64,000 nucleotides of DNA from the NCBI RefSeq assembly GCF_900177735.1, contig NZ_FXBB01000007.1, positions 1-64,000 of the forward strand, given 5' to 3'. The notes under the pieces were generated by a model that was given only the letters and a program-made list of their open reading frames with translations, did not search any database and was not told the origin of the DNA. Positions 32,256-41,384 of the stretch are shown here, piece by piece. Within the stretch, counting starts at the first letter, position 1. Each line of letters begins with the position of its first letter. This DNA comes from Dethiosulfovibrio salsuginis. GTDB taxonomy: Bacteria; Synergistota; Synergistia; Synergistales; Dethiosulfovibrionaceae. The translations under genes were made by a program, and so were the position numbers.

Positions 32256-34373
32256 ATGGAGGTATCCAGACCTAGAGACATTTTTGCGATGAACGTATTC
32301 GACAGAAAGACCATGAAGGAGATGCTGCCGGAGGAGATTTTCAAACGTCTTCTGGCCTCCATCGAGGGAGGACAGAAGCTGGACATCTCCATCGCCGACT
32401 TCGTGGCAACCGCCATGAAGGAATGGGCTGTATCCAAAGGGGCGACCCACTACACCCACTGGTTTCTGCCCAGAACCGAGACCACCGCTGAAAAGCACAT
32501 AGCCTTTCTGACCACCGACGAGACGGGGTCTCCCCTGGATTCCTTCAGTGGAGCGGAGCTGGTCAAAAGCGAGCCAGACGCATCGTCCTTCCCCTCCGGG
32601 GGGATACGGTCCACCTTCGAGGCCCGAGGATACAGCACCTGGGACCCTTCAAGCTCGGCGTTTATAGTGAGAAGCCCCAAGGGGGCGACCCTTTGCATAC
32701 CGTCGGTGTTCATATCCTACGACGGGACCCCTCTGGACATGAAAACCCCTCTCATAAAGTCCATCGACGTGGCGAAAGACAGGGCCATGAGGCTTCTGAA
32801 GCTCTTCGGAAACAGGACGGTCAAGTCGGTTGAGGTGACGGTGGGTGCGGAGCAGGAATACTTTCTGGTGGACGAGGAGAAGGCCAACAGGAGGCCGGAC
32901 CTCCAGTTCTGCGGCAGGACCCTTTTAGGGGCCCCTTCTCCTTTAGAGCAGACCGTGGAGGCCCACTACTTCGGGGCCATCCACCCCAGAATACTTGCCT
33001 ACATGGAGGACGTTGAGAGGGATATGTACCGAATGGGCCAGGTTCTAAAGGCTAGGCACAACGAGGTGGCCCCCTGCCAGTTCGAGTTCGCCCCGGACGT
33101 CTCGGAGGGCAACCTTGGCTGCGACCAGAACCACATACTGATGGAGATAATGAAGAAAATGGCCCTGAGGCACAAGTTCAGGCTGCTCCTCCACGAAAAG
33201 CCTTTCGCAGGGGTCAACGGAAGCGGAAAACACCTGAACTTCTCCCTCAGAGACAGCGAGGGCAGAAACCTGCTGAAGCCCTCCTCAAACCAGAGGAGAA
33301 ACATCCAGTTTCTGACCTTCTTAGGGGCCTTTCTGCTAGGCATGTCCAAACACAGCGGCCTGCTCAGGGCATCTATAGCCTCGCCGGGCAACATGCACCG
33401 ACTGGGAGGACACGAGGCCCCTCCAGCCATAATGAGCGTCTACCTCGGAGAGGTACTGACCCACATACTGGACAACATAGGAAAGGGCCTGCCGGACAAA
33501 GTTCCCTCTCGGTCCCTCATAGACTTAGGGCTAAACAGGCTTCCGTCGGTTTTAGCGGAAAACTCGGACAGAAACCGCACCTCCCCTATAGCCTTCACGG
33601 GAAACAAGTTCGAGTTTAGGGCGGTAGGATCTCCTCAGGCCATTTCCGGCCCTCTCACCACGGTGCTGGCGGTCTGGAGCTCCGGCATGGAGGAGATGGC
33701 GGACATGATAGAGAGGAGGACGGTAGACGGCAGGATGGACGTCACAGACGCCGCCTTAGAGGCCATAGGACACGCCGCTAAAGAGAGCGCAGCGGTGCGG
33801 TTCGAGGGCAACGCCTACACCACCGAGTGGATGGCGGAAGCCAAGGCAAGAGGGCTGGTCATAGCGGAAAACACCGTGGAGGCCCTGGACCAATACCTTA
33901 TCCCGGAGAACAAGGCCCTCATGGCAAAGCTGGGGATAATGGGAGAGAGGGAGCTCGAGGCCTACTACGAGATAAGGACCGAGCAGTACGTCAAGGCCAT
34001 GGACGTGGAGATGGGGACCTTGATATCGATGATAAGGGAAGGTGTCCTGCCGGCCATCACCAAGCAGATAACCTTAGAGGGCAACGGCCTAAAGGCCCTG
34101 CCCCAGGGATGGGAGCAGGACCTTGGTCCATGGGAGAAGGGCCTGAAGGACATGATAACCCTCAAAAACGGCCTCATAACCGCCAGCCACAGGCTTGAGG
34201 ACCTGAGACACAGGGCACAGGCCATGGACCTGGCGGAGAGGGCAAAGGTCGTTACGGAAGACGGCCTGCCCCTTATGGCGGCGATCAGGGGCATGAGCGA
34301 CGGGGCGGAGCTGCTTATAGCAGGGGACCTATGGCCCTACCCCAGATACAGGGAGCTGTTTTTGGTGGACTAA
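32256..34373 (+). CDS. glnN: Glutamine synthetase type III
   Basis: A 705-residue GSIII, the large dodecameric form, making glutamine from glutamate, ammonia and ATP. Diagnostic blocks: THYTHWFLPRT (about 67-77), FPSGGIRSTFEARGYSTWD, GAEQEYFLVD (metal-binding Glu residues) and NGSGKHLNFSL. The C-terminal third is the family-specific helical extension. It stands alone with its own promoter and a good ribosome site (ACAGGAGG). Ammonia released by glycine breakdown makes nitrogen assimilation control relevant, but no regulator site was seen. Confidence 0.96.
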   Translation: MEVSRPRDIFAMNVFDRKTMKEMLPEEIFKRLLASIEGGQKLDISIADFVATAMKEWAVSKGATHYTHWFLPRTETTAEKHIAFLTTDETGSPLDSFSGAELVKSEPDASSFPSGGIRSTFEARGYSTWDPSSSAFIVRSPKGATLCIPSVFISYDGTPLDMKTPLIKSIDVAKDRAMRLLKLFGNRTVKSVEVTVGAEQEYFLVDEEKANRRPDLQFCGRTLLGAPSPLEQTVEAHYFGAIHPRILAYMEDVERDMYRMGQVLKARHNEVAPCQFEFAPDVSEGNLGCDQNHILMEIMKKMALRHKFRLLLHEKPFAGVNGSGKHLNFSLRDSEGRNLLKPSSNQRRNIQFLTFLGAFLLGMSKHSGLLRASIASPGNMHRLGGHEAPPAIMSVYLGEVLTHILDNIGKGLPDKVPSRSLIDLGLNRLPSVLAENSDRNRTSPIAFTGNKFEFRAVGSPQAISGPLTTVLAVWSSGMEEMADMIERRTVDGRMDVTDAALEAIGHAAKESAAVRFEGNAYTTEWMAEAKARGLVIAENTVEALDQYLIPENKALMAKLGIMGERELEAYYEIRTEQYVKAMDVEMGTLISMIREGVLPAITKQITLEGNGLKALPQGWEQDLGPWEKGLKDMITLKNGLITASHRLEDLRHRAQAMDLAERAKVVTEDGLPLMAAIRGMSDGAELLIAGDLWPYPRYRELFLVD

Positions 34374-34386
34374 GCCAAGAGCACCT

Positions 34387-35037
34387 CTAAAACGTCGCTC
34401 CTGTTAACCCCATGCGGATCGCATATTTGGTTAAGTCAGCGACAGAATGTAATTTCAACTTATTCATAAGACTCTGCCTGTGGTTATCCACCGTTTTGAT
34501 GCTTAACCCCATGGCTAATGCCATATCTTTAGAGCTTTTCCCCTCCGCTATAAACTGGAGGACCTCCCTCTCTCTAGGGGTAAGGTCCTCCTTTGGAACC
34601 TCGTTTGTCAATATATCCTCCAGAGAATCCAGGGTTATCCTCGTGGATCGCTGGATGCTGGGGCCAAGGTAGAGCAGACCGTCTAGTACCGCTCTTATGG
34701 CCCCAGCAAGCTCATCGGTGGCACAGTCTTTGAGGAGGAACGCCCCGGCACCGGCCCTAAACATCTCCACCACGAAATGGTGATCCGAGTGCATAGACAG
34801 AGCCACCACCGCTATACCCTCTTTCACCAGCCGTCTAGTAGCCTCTATGCCACCCATTCCTGACATTACTATATCCATGACCGCCACGTCGGGGCGCAGT
34901 TCCGTCGCAGCCACCAACGCCGCCCTACCGTCGGAGACCTCCGCGACTACCTCCATATCCCCCTCGGCCTCCAACAGCATGACCAATCCCTTTCTGACTA
35001 TCTGATGGTCATCGGCAACTAAAATCCTTATGGTCAA
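34387..35037 (-). CDS. NarL/LuxR-family response regulator
   Basis: A 216-residue two-component regulator. Receiver domain with the acidic pair D9/D10, phospho-acceptor D55 (VAVMDIVMSG) and conserved lysine in FLLKD (about 102). LuxR-type helix-turn-helix at the C-terminus (LTPREREVLQFIAEGKSSKDM, in two parts around REREVLQ, and SIKTVDNHRQSLMNKL). It starts one base after the sensor kinase stop, so the two form a pair. It lies at the 3' end of the type II secretion cluster and may regulate it. It converges with glnN; no terminator between them was seen. Confidence 0.94.
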   Translation of the reverse strand: MTIRILVADDHQIVRKGLVMLLEAEGDMEVVAEVSDGRAALVAATELRPDVAVMDIVMSGMGGIEATRRLVKEGIAVVALSMHSDHHFVVEMFRAGAGAFLLKDCATDELAGAIRAVLDGLLYLGPSIQRSTRITLDSLEDILTNEVPKEDLTPREREVLQFIAEGKSSKDMALAMGLSIKTVDNHRQSLMNKLKLHSVADLTKYAIRMGLTGATF

Positions 35038-35038
35038 A

Positions 35039-37666
35039 TTAATTCCCCCTCTTGATTATCACCGTGGCGACGGTTCCCTTACCTGGCGCAGAACGGCATA
35101 TGAGTTCCCCTCCCGCTTGGGCCAATCTCTCTTTGAGGCCGAAAAGGCCAAAGGAATTGGTCGTTCCACGGTCCAGCTCTTTGGAATCGTAACCTACCCC
35201 TTTGTCCGACACAACCGCCACCAGATTCTGACCTCTGGTGATTAGTTTCACCTCCGCCCGATCGATCTGACCGTGTTTAGCCACGTTTATCAAAAGCTCT
35301 CTGACCGCCCTGAAAAGAAGTTCCCTTTGAGGTTTGTCCAGGTCATACCAGGACCGATCGTGGAATATTTGGACCGACAGGCCGTGGTCCTCTTTAAGCT
35401 TTTCACAGAGTCGCTCCAGCGCTGGGAGAAGCCCCAGCTCGTCCAGGAGGGGAGAAGCCAGCTCGAAGGTCATCGTTCTGGTCTCGTCGATAACCTGATT
35501 CACCAGGGAGATTGCCCCATCCAGGACCTCCGCCTCAGGCCCAAGGGATCTCTTGGCCAATCCCAGGCTTATCTTGACGGAGGCCAGGTTCTGACCTACT
35601 ACGTCGTGAAGATAGGAGGCCATCTCCCTCCTTTTCTCCTGCTCCAATCGGTCCAGACGACCTATGAGATTCCGGAGCTGTCTGGCGTAAGCCCTCTCTC
35701 TTGCGCTCGCCTTTATCCGCTCCGAGATGTCCCTCATGACTATGAGAACCGTAGGTCCGTCGTCTTTGAATACCATCAAGTTCATCTCCACAGGGATATT
35801 CTCTCCCCAGGTTCTCCTGAGTCCACCTGTGAGGGACACAGGGGAATTAGAGTCATCGATAAGGGCCTCTATACGCTTTAAAGAGGTAGCGTTAAAAACG
35901 GTGGACAGAGGCATGCCTAGCAGATTTATCCCCCTTCTGCCGGTTATTTCCTCCGCCGCTGGATTGGCAAGATCCACCCTGTAACGCTGGTCCTTCCCCT
36001 GTCGGCATAGGAGCACCGCATCGCCTATGGAGTTTAGGATCCTGCGATAGCGGAAATCCCTCTCTTCCAGTATTTGACGGGACATTCGTCTCTCCGCTGT
36101 GACGTCCAAACCGGCGACGAGAACCTCTTTAGATGAAGGTCCATAGGGAACCACGTTAACGATCATAAATCGCTCCTCACCGTCCAACTCGAGGGTTATC
36201 TCCTGACCGTATAGACCGTACCCTTGATCCATAACGGCCTTGGCCAGAGAGACCACCACAGGGGCGTCCTTTAGAGCTAGACCTGACTTGTTGACCATTT
36301 CGACCGCTCCCTCGGTGACTAGAGAGATAGCGACAGGAGCACTCTCAAGGATAGCCCATATAGCCTCTTTTCTCCTTCGCAGTTCCTCCTGAAGCAGGAC
36401 GGTAGAGGTCACGTCTCGTCCTACGGCCTGTATCTCCGATCCGGAGCTCCAGGCCCCTGGGACCTGCGACAGGTTCCACTTTATCCAGCGAGTCGAGTTA
36501 AGGAGACCTTGAGTCCATTGAGCCTCCTGGGACTCGTCAGAGGCCATCTCCCTGAGAACCGATCTGAGGCTGGAGCGATCATCAGGAGGCAAGAACTTTC
36601 GGAGAGATTCGCCGACTACCCTTTCTCTAGGGAGATCGAAAAAAACACAGTAGGCCCTGTTGACGAAGGTGACCGTCCAATCGGGGTTGAAGCGGATAAC
36701 CAGCTCGGTCTGGGCCTCTACCACCGCCAGATAACGTCTTTCCGCCATAGCTAACTGCTCCCAGGCCCTCTCCCGAGAGGACATAAAAAGGGCGGTCAGC
36801 CACATAAGGACCAAAGCCGTCAGAAAGGACAGAGCTAATCTATAGGTCATGACCTGTTTAGAGGCAATCGGGGATATGGTTTTTACTAAAATCAGCTTTC
36901 TGGCCTGTACGGTGGCACTGTGCCACACCATAAGCCGATCGATATCTTTTCCGTAAGATCGATGGATTATATCATTCCTCAGATAGCCTAGATGATAAAA
37001 AAGGCCCTGACCGTCGGCGAAGACGTTTTTCCCCACCTCCGACGGATCTTTTGAGAACATAACCTGCCCTAGACCGTCCAGTATCCAGCTATCTCCGGTT
37101 TCTCCTATGTGATGGGCGAGGTGCCCCAGAAGCAGTTCCAGGTCCAAGGTGACGACGAAAACACCGGTAAAGGCTCCTTTGTACCACAGAGGATAGATCA
37201 TTCCAAGGGTTTTAAGCCCAGGGGATACGGTAAAGGGGGCGACCCAGCCCTCCCTCCAGCTTTCGACGTGCCGACTCATGTAGAGTTCTCCCCAAGACCG
37301 AGCCTGCTGGAATATGGAGCGGTTTTTGGACGAGTGATGGTGAGCCAGGCCATCGTAGGCCACCCAGGAAAGGTCTAAGAGGGAGGGCAGATAGTTTCCC
37401 TCGTCGATAGCCAATCCCTCAAGGAGGGCAGACAGGTCGACCTGATCCCCCCAGTGGGCTACCTGGTTCGATAGGGATCTGAAGTGGGACAATGACATGG
37501 ACAGCCGGTCGGATACCGATCGGGCGGCCAGAGAGAGATAATCCATCTCCCTGGCCGCCCGATAGTTTAAGAGCCTATCTCCGCTGAGATCGTCGATTAA
37601 ACGATTTCCTCCGATAAATGTCACCAGGAGGATAATCACCGCAAAAGCGTAGGCCCTAGCGGTCAT
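35039..37666 (-). CDS. Membrane sensor histidine kinase, Cache-like plus PAS domains (HisKA_3)
   Basis: An 875-residue NarX/DegS-type kinase. Membrane helices at about 5-20 and 276-296 enclose an extracytoplasmic sensor region of about 255 residues, probably Cache-like. Three PAS-like regions follow (about 310-420, 435-530, 540-650), then a coiled linker, the phosphorylated H687 in YLHDVVGQN and the ATP-binding domain (N box ELLINVAKHG 790-799, G box DKGVGYD 821-827). It overlaps gspH by four bases, i.e. it is translationally coupled to the secretion operon. The signal is unknown. Confidence 0.92.
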   Translation of the reverse strand: MTARAYAFAVIILLVTFIGGNRLIDDLSGDRLLNYRAAREMDYLSLAARSVSDRLSMSLSHFRSLSNQVAHWGDQVDLSALLEGLAIDEGNYLPSLLDLSWVAYDGLAHHHSSKNRSIFQQARSWGELYMSRHVESWREGWVAPFTVSPGLKTLGMIYPLWYKGAFTGVFVVTLDLELLLGHLAHHIGETGDSWILDGLGQVMFSKDPSEVGKNVFADGQGLFYHLGYLRNDIIHRSYGKDIDRLMVWHSATVQARKLILVKTISPIASKQVMTYRLALSFLTALVLMWLTALFMSSRERAWEQLAMAERRYLAVVEAQTELVIRFNPDWTVTFVNRAYCVFFDLPRERVVGESLRKFLPPDDRSSLRSVLREMASDESQEAQWTQGLLNSTRWIKWNLSQVPGAWSSGSEIQAVGRDVTSTVLLQEELRRRKEAIWAILESAPVAISLVTEGAVEMVNKSGLALKDAPVVVSLAKAVMDQGYGLYGQEITLELDGEERFMIVNVVPYGPSSKEVLVAGLDVTAERRMSRQILEERDFRYRRILNSIGDAVLLCRQGKDQRYRVDLANPAAEEITGRRGINLLGMPLSTVFNATSLKRIEALIDDSNSPVSLTGGLRRTWGENIPVEMNLMVFKDDGPTVLIVMRDISERIKASARERAYARQLRNLIGRLDRLEQEKRREMASYLHDVVGQNLASVKISLGLAKRSLGPEAEVLDGAISLVNQVIDETRTMTFELASPLLDELGLLPALERLCEKLKEDHGLSVQIFHDRSWYDLDKPQRELLFRAVRELLINVAKHGQIDRAEVKLITRGQNLVAVVSDKGVGYDSKELDRGTTNSFGLFGLKERLAQAGGELICRSAPGKGTVATVIIKRGN

Positions 37667-38058
37667 CGGGGGGCCTCGTAGGCCCTGGAGGTGACGGCGA
37701 GAAGATAGGTCTCTTTTCCTCTTTTACCCTCTAAGGTTATGGTTCCAGGGGTAACCGTACCGTCTTTAAAGACGACGATCCTCTCGGGCTGAAGGGACCA
37801 GGTGCCCGAGGGCAACTCAACCGACAGGGGAATTTCCTTTTCGGTCAGATCGAGGGTCTTTAACTCCCCTTTGCTAACCTCGAGAATAAGGGGACCTCCG
37901 TCCATGGCCATGCTCCTGACCTGGGCCATGTATCGATTTATGGACGATAGACCGTCAGGGTCTCTCGGAGCTATCCGTGAGACCACCAAGGTGGCCATGA
38001 TTCCCATCAGTGCCACCACCAGCATCATCTCAAAGAGGGTGAATCCCCTTCGAGCCAT
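37663..38058 (-). CDS. gspH: Type II secretion pseudopilin GspH-like
   Basis: A 131-residue minor pseudopilin. Prepilin-peptidase site RRG/FTLFEMMLVVALMG with Glu5, followed by the hydrophobic helix; the rest is a short beta domain. It begins one base after gspG and overlaps the sensor kinase start. Assignment to H follows from size and its place next to G; a T2SS H/FimT-type protein is the alternative name. Confidence 0.82.
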   Translation of the reverse strand: MARRGFTLFEMMLVVALMGIMATLVVSRIAPRDPDGLSSINRYMAQVRSMAMDGGPLILEVSKGELKTLDLTEKEIPLSVELPSGTWSLQPERIVVFKDGTVTPGTITLEGKRGKETYLLAVTSRAYEAPR

Positions 38059-38059
38059 G

Positions 38060-38479
38060 TCAGTCCCAGTTAGTTATGTCTTTTCCGTCTCCCTCGCCGC
38101 CCTCTTCGCCGTCGGCACCGCAGGAGAACAGGTCAAAGTCACCGTGGTCGCCGGGCTGACGGTAGATGAACTCCTTGCCCCATGGGTCGACGGGGAGCTT
38201 TTTGAGGTATCCCCCTTCTTTCCATCTTCTGGGCTCAGGGGAGGTGGTGGGCTTGGTTATAAGGGCCTCCAGGCCCTGTTCGGTGGTGGGATACATGCCG
38301 CTGTCCAGTTTGTACATATCGAGGGCCTGCTCTATCTCCCTTATCTGAACGTGGGTGGCGGTACGTTTGGCCTCTTCCCCTCGACCTACGACTTTAGGGG
38401 CCACCAGGGCGGCGAGCATGCCGATTATAACTACCACGACGAGAACCTCAACCAGGGTAAAGCCTGATCGTCTTTTCAT
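38060..38479 (-). CDS. gspG: Type II secretion major pseudopilin GspG
   Basis: A 139-residue major pseudopilin forming the secretion pseudopilus. Cleavage site RRSG/FTLVEVLVVVVIIGM. It has the GspG-specific C-terminal block: YPTTEQGLEAL, then GYLKKLPVDPWGKEF and the calcium-site region SCGADGEEGG. Normal length. A 250-bp repeat element separates it from gspF, unlike the tight spacing elsewhere in this operon. Confidence 0.95.
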   Translation of the reverse strand: MKRRSGFTLVEVLVVVVIIGMLAALVAPKVVGRGEEAKRTATHVQIREIEQALDMYKLDSGMYPTTEQGLEALITKPTTSPEPRRWKEGGYLKKLPVDPWGKEFIYRQPGDHGDFDLFSCGADGEEGGEGDGKDITNWD

Positions 38480-38502
38480 CTTTCTACCTCCTTAAAAATT
38501 AG

Positions 38503-38750
38503 AACATCTCTAAAAAACTCACCTTTGAGTCCCCTCGAAGAGATCGTCCCGCCTACGCCCTGTTTCGCCCAATCGTATACTCGACCTGCCTGTTTCGTAC
38601 GAACCACCTCAGAGGGCACGTCCTGTACCCCCTCGGCTTGGGGCGACGTCCTGTCGCCCCATTCGACTACACGACGGCATGTCGAGTATACGGGCTCAAA
38701 TGGTCTACGTCGGAACGATCTCTTCGAGGATCAGAGTTTTGAGAGGTTCC
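38503..38750 (+). repeat. Palindromic ~250-bp repeat, copy 3, inside the type II secretion operon
   Basis: Third copy of the element (ends GAACATCTCTAAAAA and TTTTGAGAGGTTC). It lies between gspF and gspG, two bases from the gspF stop. It carries the same nested arms and two inner hairpins as the other copies. In the operon mRNA it would form a very stable structure that could reduce or process the gspG-gspH-kinase transcript. Confidence 0.85.
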
Positions 38751-38752
38751 TT

Positions 38753-39901
38753 TTAGCCAACGAAGCTGGATATGTCGAATATAGGCAGCAGTATGGCGAC
38801 CACGACGAATCCTACCACCGTTCCCAGAAAGAGGACCATGATCGGCTCTATGAGGTTTGCCATCCTCTCCATGCTGGACTTGGCCCTCTCCCATCGGGTG
38901 AGGGATATCTGCTCCAGAGAGCCAGCCAGGTCTCCCCCCATCTCGCCGATTCGGACGAAGTATATCAGATCTTCGTCGAAGGTGCCGTCTTTCTCAAGGG
39001 CCTTTTCAAACCTGAGCCCCCCTTTTATCTGGTCCGAGACGGTTATCCATCTTTCTTTCTTTGGGTCCAGGACGGCGCTCATCCTGAGGGCCTGGACCAG
39101 AGGGATGCCGGACCTGATAAGCGACGAGAGATTGGAGGTAACCAGAGAGAGGACGATGTTTTCCTTTATGCCTTTAAACAGAGGGATTTTGAGCCTTACC
39201 CTGCCGGTCTTGACGAGGAAGAAAAGAACCAGAGCCCCCAGTAGAGCCGGTATCCCCGCCATCTGAAATAGCTCCGACAGGAATATGAGTATTCTGGTGG
39301 GCATAGGAAGGACCCTGCCCATGTCGGAGAATAGGACCGCCACTTTAGGGACAACGTAGGCCATGAGGAACCCTACGACGCCCAGCCCTACAGCCATCAT
39401 TATTATAGGGTAGGTCATGGCGGACTGGAGCTTTCTCCTGAGGGATGCCTGCATGGAGTAGAGTCCCACCGCCTGTTGAAGCACCTGGTCCAAGGTCCCC
39501 CCCCTCTCGCCGGATTCGACCATGCTACATATGTTATCGTCGAAACATCCTGAGTCCCTGAGGGCGGAGGAGAGTCGCCTACCTCCCTCCACCGCCTGAC
39601 GGAGGGATCCGTAGAGAAAGCCCAGTTTTTTTCCTCCCTGTCTCTCGAGGAGTTTCAGGGCTTCCGACAGAGGGAGACCGGCTTTCAGGTATGTCGCCAA
39701 AGATCGACAGAAGGTCTCGTGGTCATCCAGAGATAGGTGGCGAAGCCTTTTAGGACCGGAAGAGCTGTCCTCGGAGATCTCCACCACAACCAGTCCCTGA
39801 AGCGCCAGAGTCTCGGCGGCCTGCTGGGTTCCTGGTGCCTCTATTTTGCCTTTTTTCAGGTTTCCTTTGCCGTCGTAGGCACTGTATTTATATGAGGCCA
39901 T
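38753..39901 (-). CDS. gspF: Type II secretion inner-membrane platform protein GspF
   Basis: A 382-residue platform protein with the repeated T2SSF domain and three membrane helices (about 155-180, 205-225, 355-380). Family blocks: SLATYLKAGLPLSEAL (N-terminal repeat), ESGERGGTLDQVL, and the second repeat NLSSLIRSGIPLVQAL with GEMGGDLAGSLEQI. It is one base after gspE. Confidence 0.95.
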   Translation of the reverse strand: MASYKYSAYDGKGNLKKGKIEAPGTQQAAETLALQGLVVVEISEDSSSGPKRLRHLSLDDHETFCRSLATYLKAGLPLSEALKLLERQGGKKLGFLYGSLRQAVEGGRRLSSALRDSGCFDDNICSMVESGERGGTLDQVLQQAVGLYSMQASLRRKLQSAMTYPIIMMAVGLGVVGFLMAYVVPKVAVLFSDMGRVLPMPTRILIFLSELFQMAGIPALLGALVLFFLVKTGRVRLKIPLFKGIKENIVLSLVTSNLSSLIRSGIPLVQALRMSAVLDPKKERWITVSDQIKGGLRFEKALEKDGTFDEDLIYFVRIGEMGGDLAGSLEQISLTRWERAKSSMERMANLIEPIMVLFLGTVVGFVVVAILLPIFDISSFVG

Positions 39902-39902
39902 T

Positions 39903-41384
39903 TTAGGCCTCCCCGGCTACTCGGATCAGCTCTTCTGGAGATGTTAAGCCCTGCTCCACCAGGCTTAGCCCTATGGACCAGAGGGTTCTGAAGCCCTGAG
40001 GCTCCGCCAGTGCCCTCATCTCCGAGGCCGGGGCGTTTCTGGCGATGGCCTCTCTGAGATCGTCGTCCACGAAGAGCTGTTCGTATATGCCCACTCGACC
40101 TCTGTATCCTGTGCCGGAGCATTTTGGACAGCCTACAGGCCCCCAGGCTTCGGTTACTCCCTGTCTGGCTAGAAGGGAGGGGATCTCCACGGTCCGCCTA
40201 CAGTGGGGACAGAGCCGTCTCACCAGTCTCTGGGCCACCACCCCTACCAGCGATCCCGCCAGCAGGTAGGGCTCGACGCCCATATCCGCCAGTCTGGAGA
40301 CGGCGCTTATGGAGTCGTTGGTGTGGAGGGTGGAGAGGACCAGGTGTCCGGTTAGAGACGCCTGAACCCCTATGTGGGCGGTATCGAAGTCCCTCATCTC
40401 CCCTATCATGACTATGTCCGGGTCCTGTCTAAGGATGGACCTAAGGGCGGAGGCGAAGGACATGCCCGCTTTTTCGTTTACCTGTATCTGGGCCACCCCG
40501 GGGAGATCGTACTCCACCGGGTCCTCGACGGTTATGACGTTCACCGAAGGTTTTGCCAGCTCCTGAAGTATGGCGTAGAGGCTGGTGGATTTTCCCGATC
40601 CTGTAGGGCCGGTGAAGAGAATCATGCCGTAGGGGCTTGCTATGATCCGGTTCATTATCTCAAGCTCCCGCTGGTCCATTCCCAGGTCCTTTAAGGTTAA
40701 GGCTCCGCCTCCTTTATCCAGGAGACGGAGGGCCATCCTCTCTCCGTGCTGGGTGGGAACCGAGTTGACACGGACGTCCACCGCCCTTCCACCTACGGTT
40801 ATGCCGATTCTGCCGTCCTGAGGGGCCATGTGCTCCGCTATATCCATTCGGGCCATGACCTTTATCCTGCTGGTGAGAGGTGCCTGGTGGCTTCTGGGAA
40901 GTTTGAGCCTGTCCCTTAGAACTCCGTCTATTCTGAACCGAACTATGACCGAGTCCTCGTAGGGCTCGACGTGTATGTCGGTGGCCCTCTGTTTCATGGC
41001 GTCGGCGAAGAGACCGTTGACCAGCCTTATGACCGGCACGTCCACCGAGTCGCTTAGTACGTCCTCTCTGGCTAAGGCGTCTACGTCGTCTATGCCCTCC
41101 ATGTCGTGGACGGCGTCGTCGGCGACGCCGCTCCTTATCTCGTAGAGCTCGTTTATCCTGTCCGCTATGTCGGAGGGATCGTATATCTCTACGTCCACCA
41201 CCAGCCCTAGGGAGTACCCTAGGGCCTGGGCTCTATCGTATCTGTCAAGAGAGGGGACCGCCACCAAAAGCAGGTCGTCTTCCTTTCTGATCGGAAGGAT
41301 TCCGTCCGCCCTGAGGCTGTCGAGGCTGACAGAGGAGGGAAGAAGGTCGGATATCACCGACGCGTGGGGCAAGGGTTCGCTCAT
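39903..41384 (-). CDS. gspE: Type II secretion ATPase GspE
   Basis: A 493-residue cytoplasmic ATPase powering pseudopilus assembly. Walker A GPTGSGKST, Asp box EDPVEYDLPG, Walker B ILRQDPDIVMIGEMRD, His box TGHLVLSTLHTND. A four-cysteine zinc module CPHC...CPKC near the C-terminus is typical of GspE. The N-terminal domain binds GspL. It overlaps gspD by four bases. Confidence 0.96.
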   Translation of the reverse strand: MSEPLPHASVISDLLPSSVSLDSLRADGILPIRKEDDLLLVAVPSLDRYDRAQALGYSLGLVVDVEIYDPSDIADRINELYEIRSGVADDAVHDMEGIDDVDALAREDVLSDSVDVPVIRLVNGLFADAMKQRATDIHVEPYEDSVIVRFRIDGVLRDRLKLPRSHQAPLTSRIKVMARMDIAEHMAPQDGRIGITVGGRAVDVRVNSVPTQHGERMALRLLDKGGGALTLKDLGMDQRELEIMNRIIASPYGMILFTGPTGSGKSTSLYAILQELAKPSVNVITVEDPVEYDLPGVAQIQVNEKAGMSFASALRSILRQDPDIVMIGEMRDFDTAHIGVQASLTGHLVLSTLHTNDSISAVSRLADMGVEPYLLAGSLVGVVAQRLVRRLCPHCRRTVEIPSLLARQGVTEAWGPVGCPKCSGTGYRGRVGIYEQLFVDDDLREAIARNAPASEMRALAEPQGFRTLWSIGLSLVEQGLTSPEELIRVAGEA

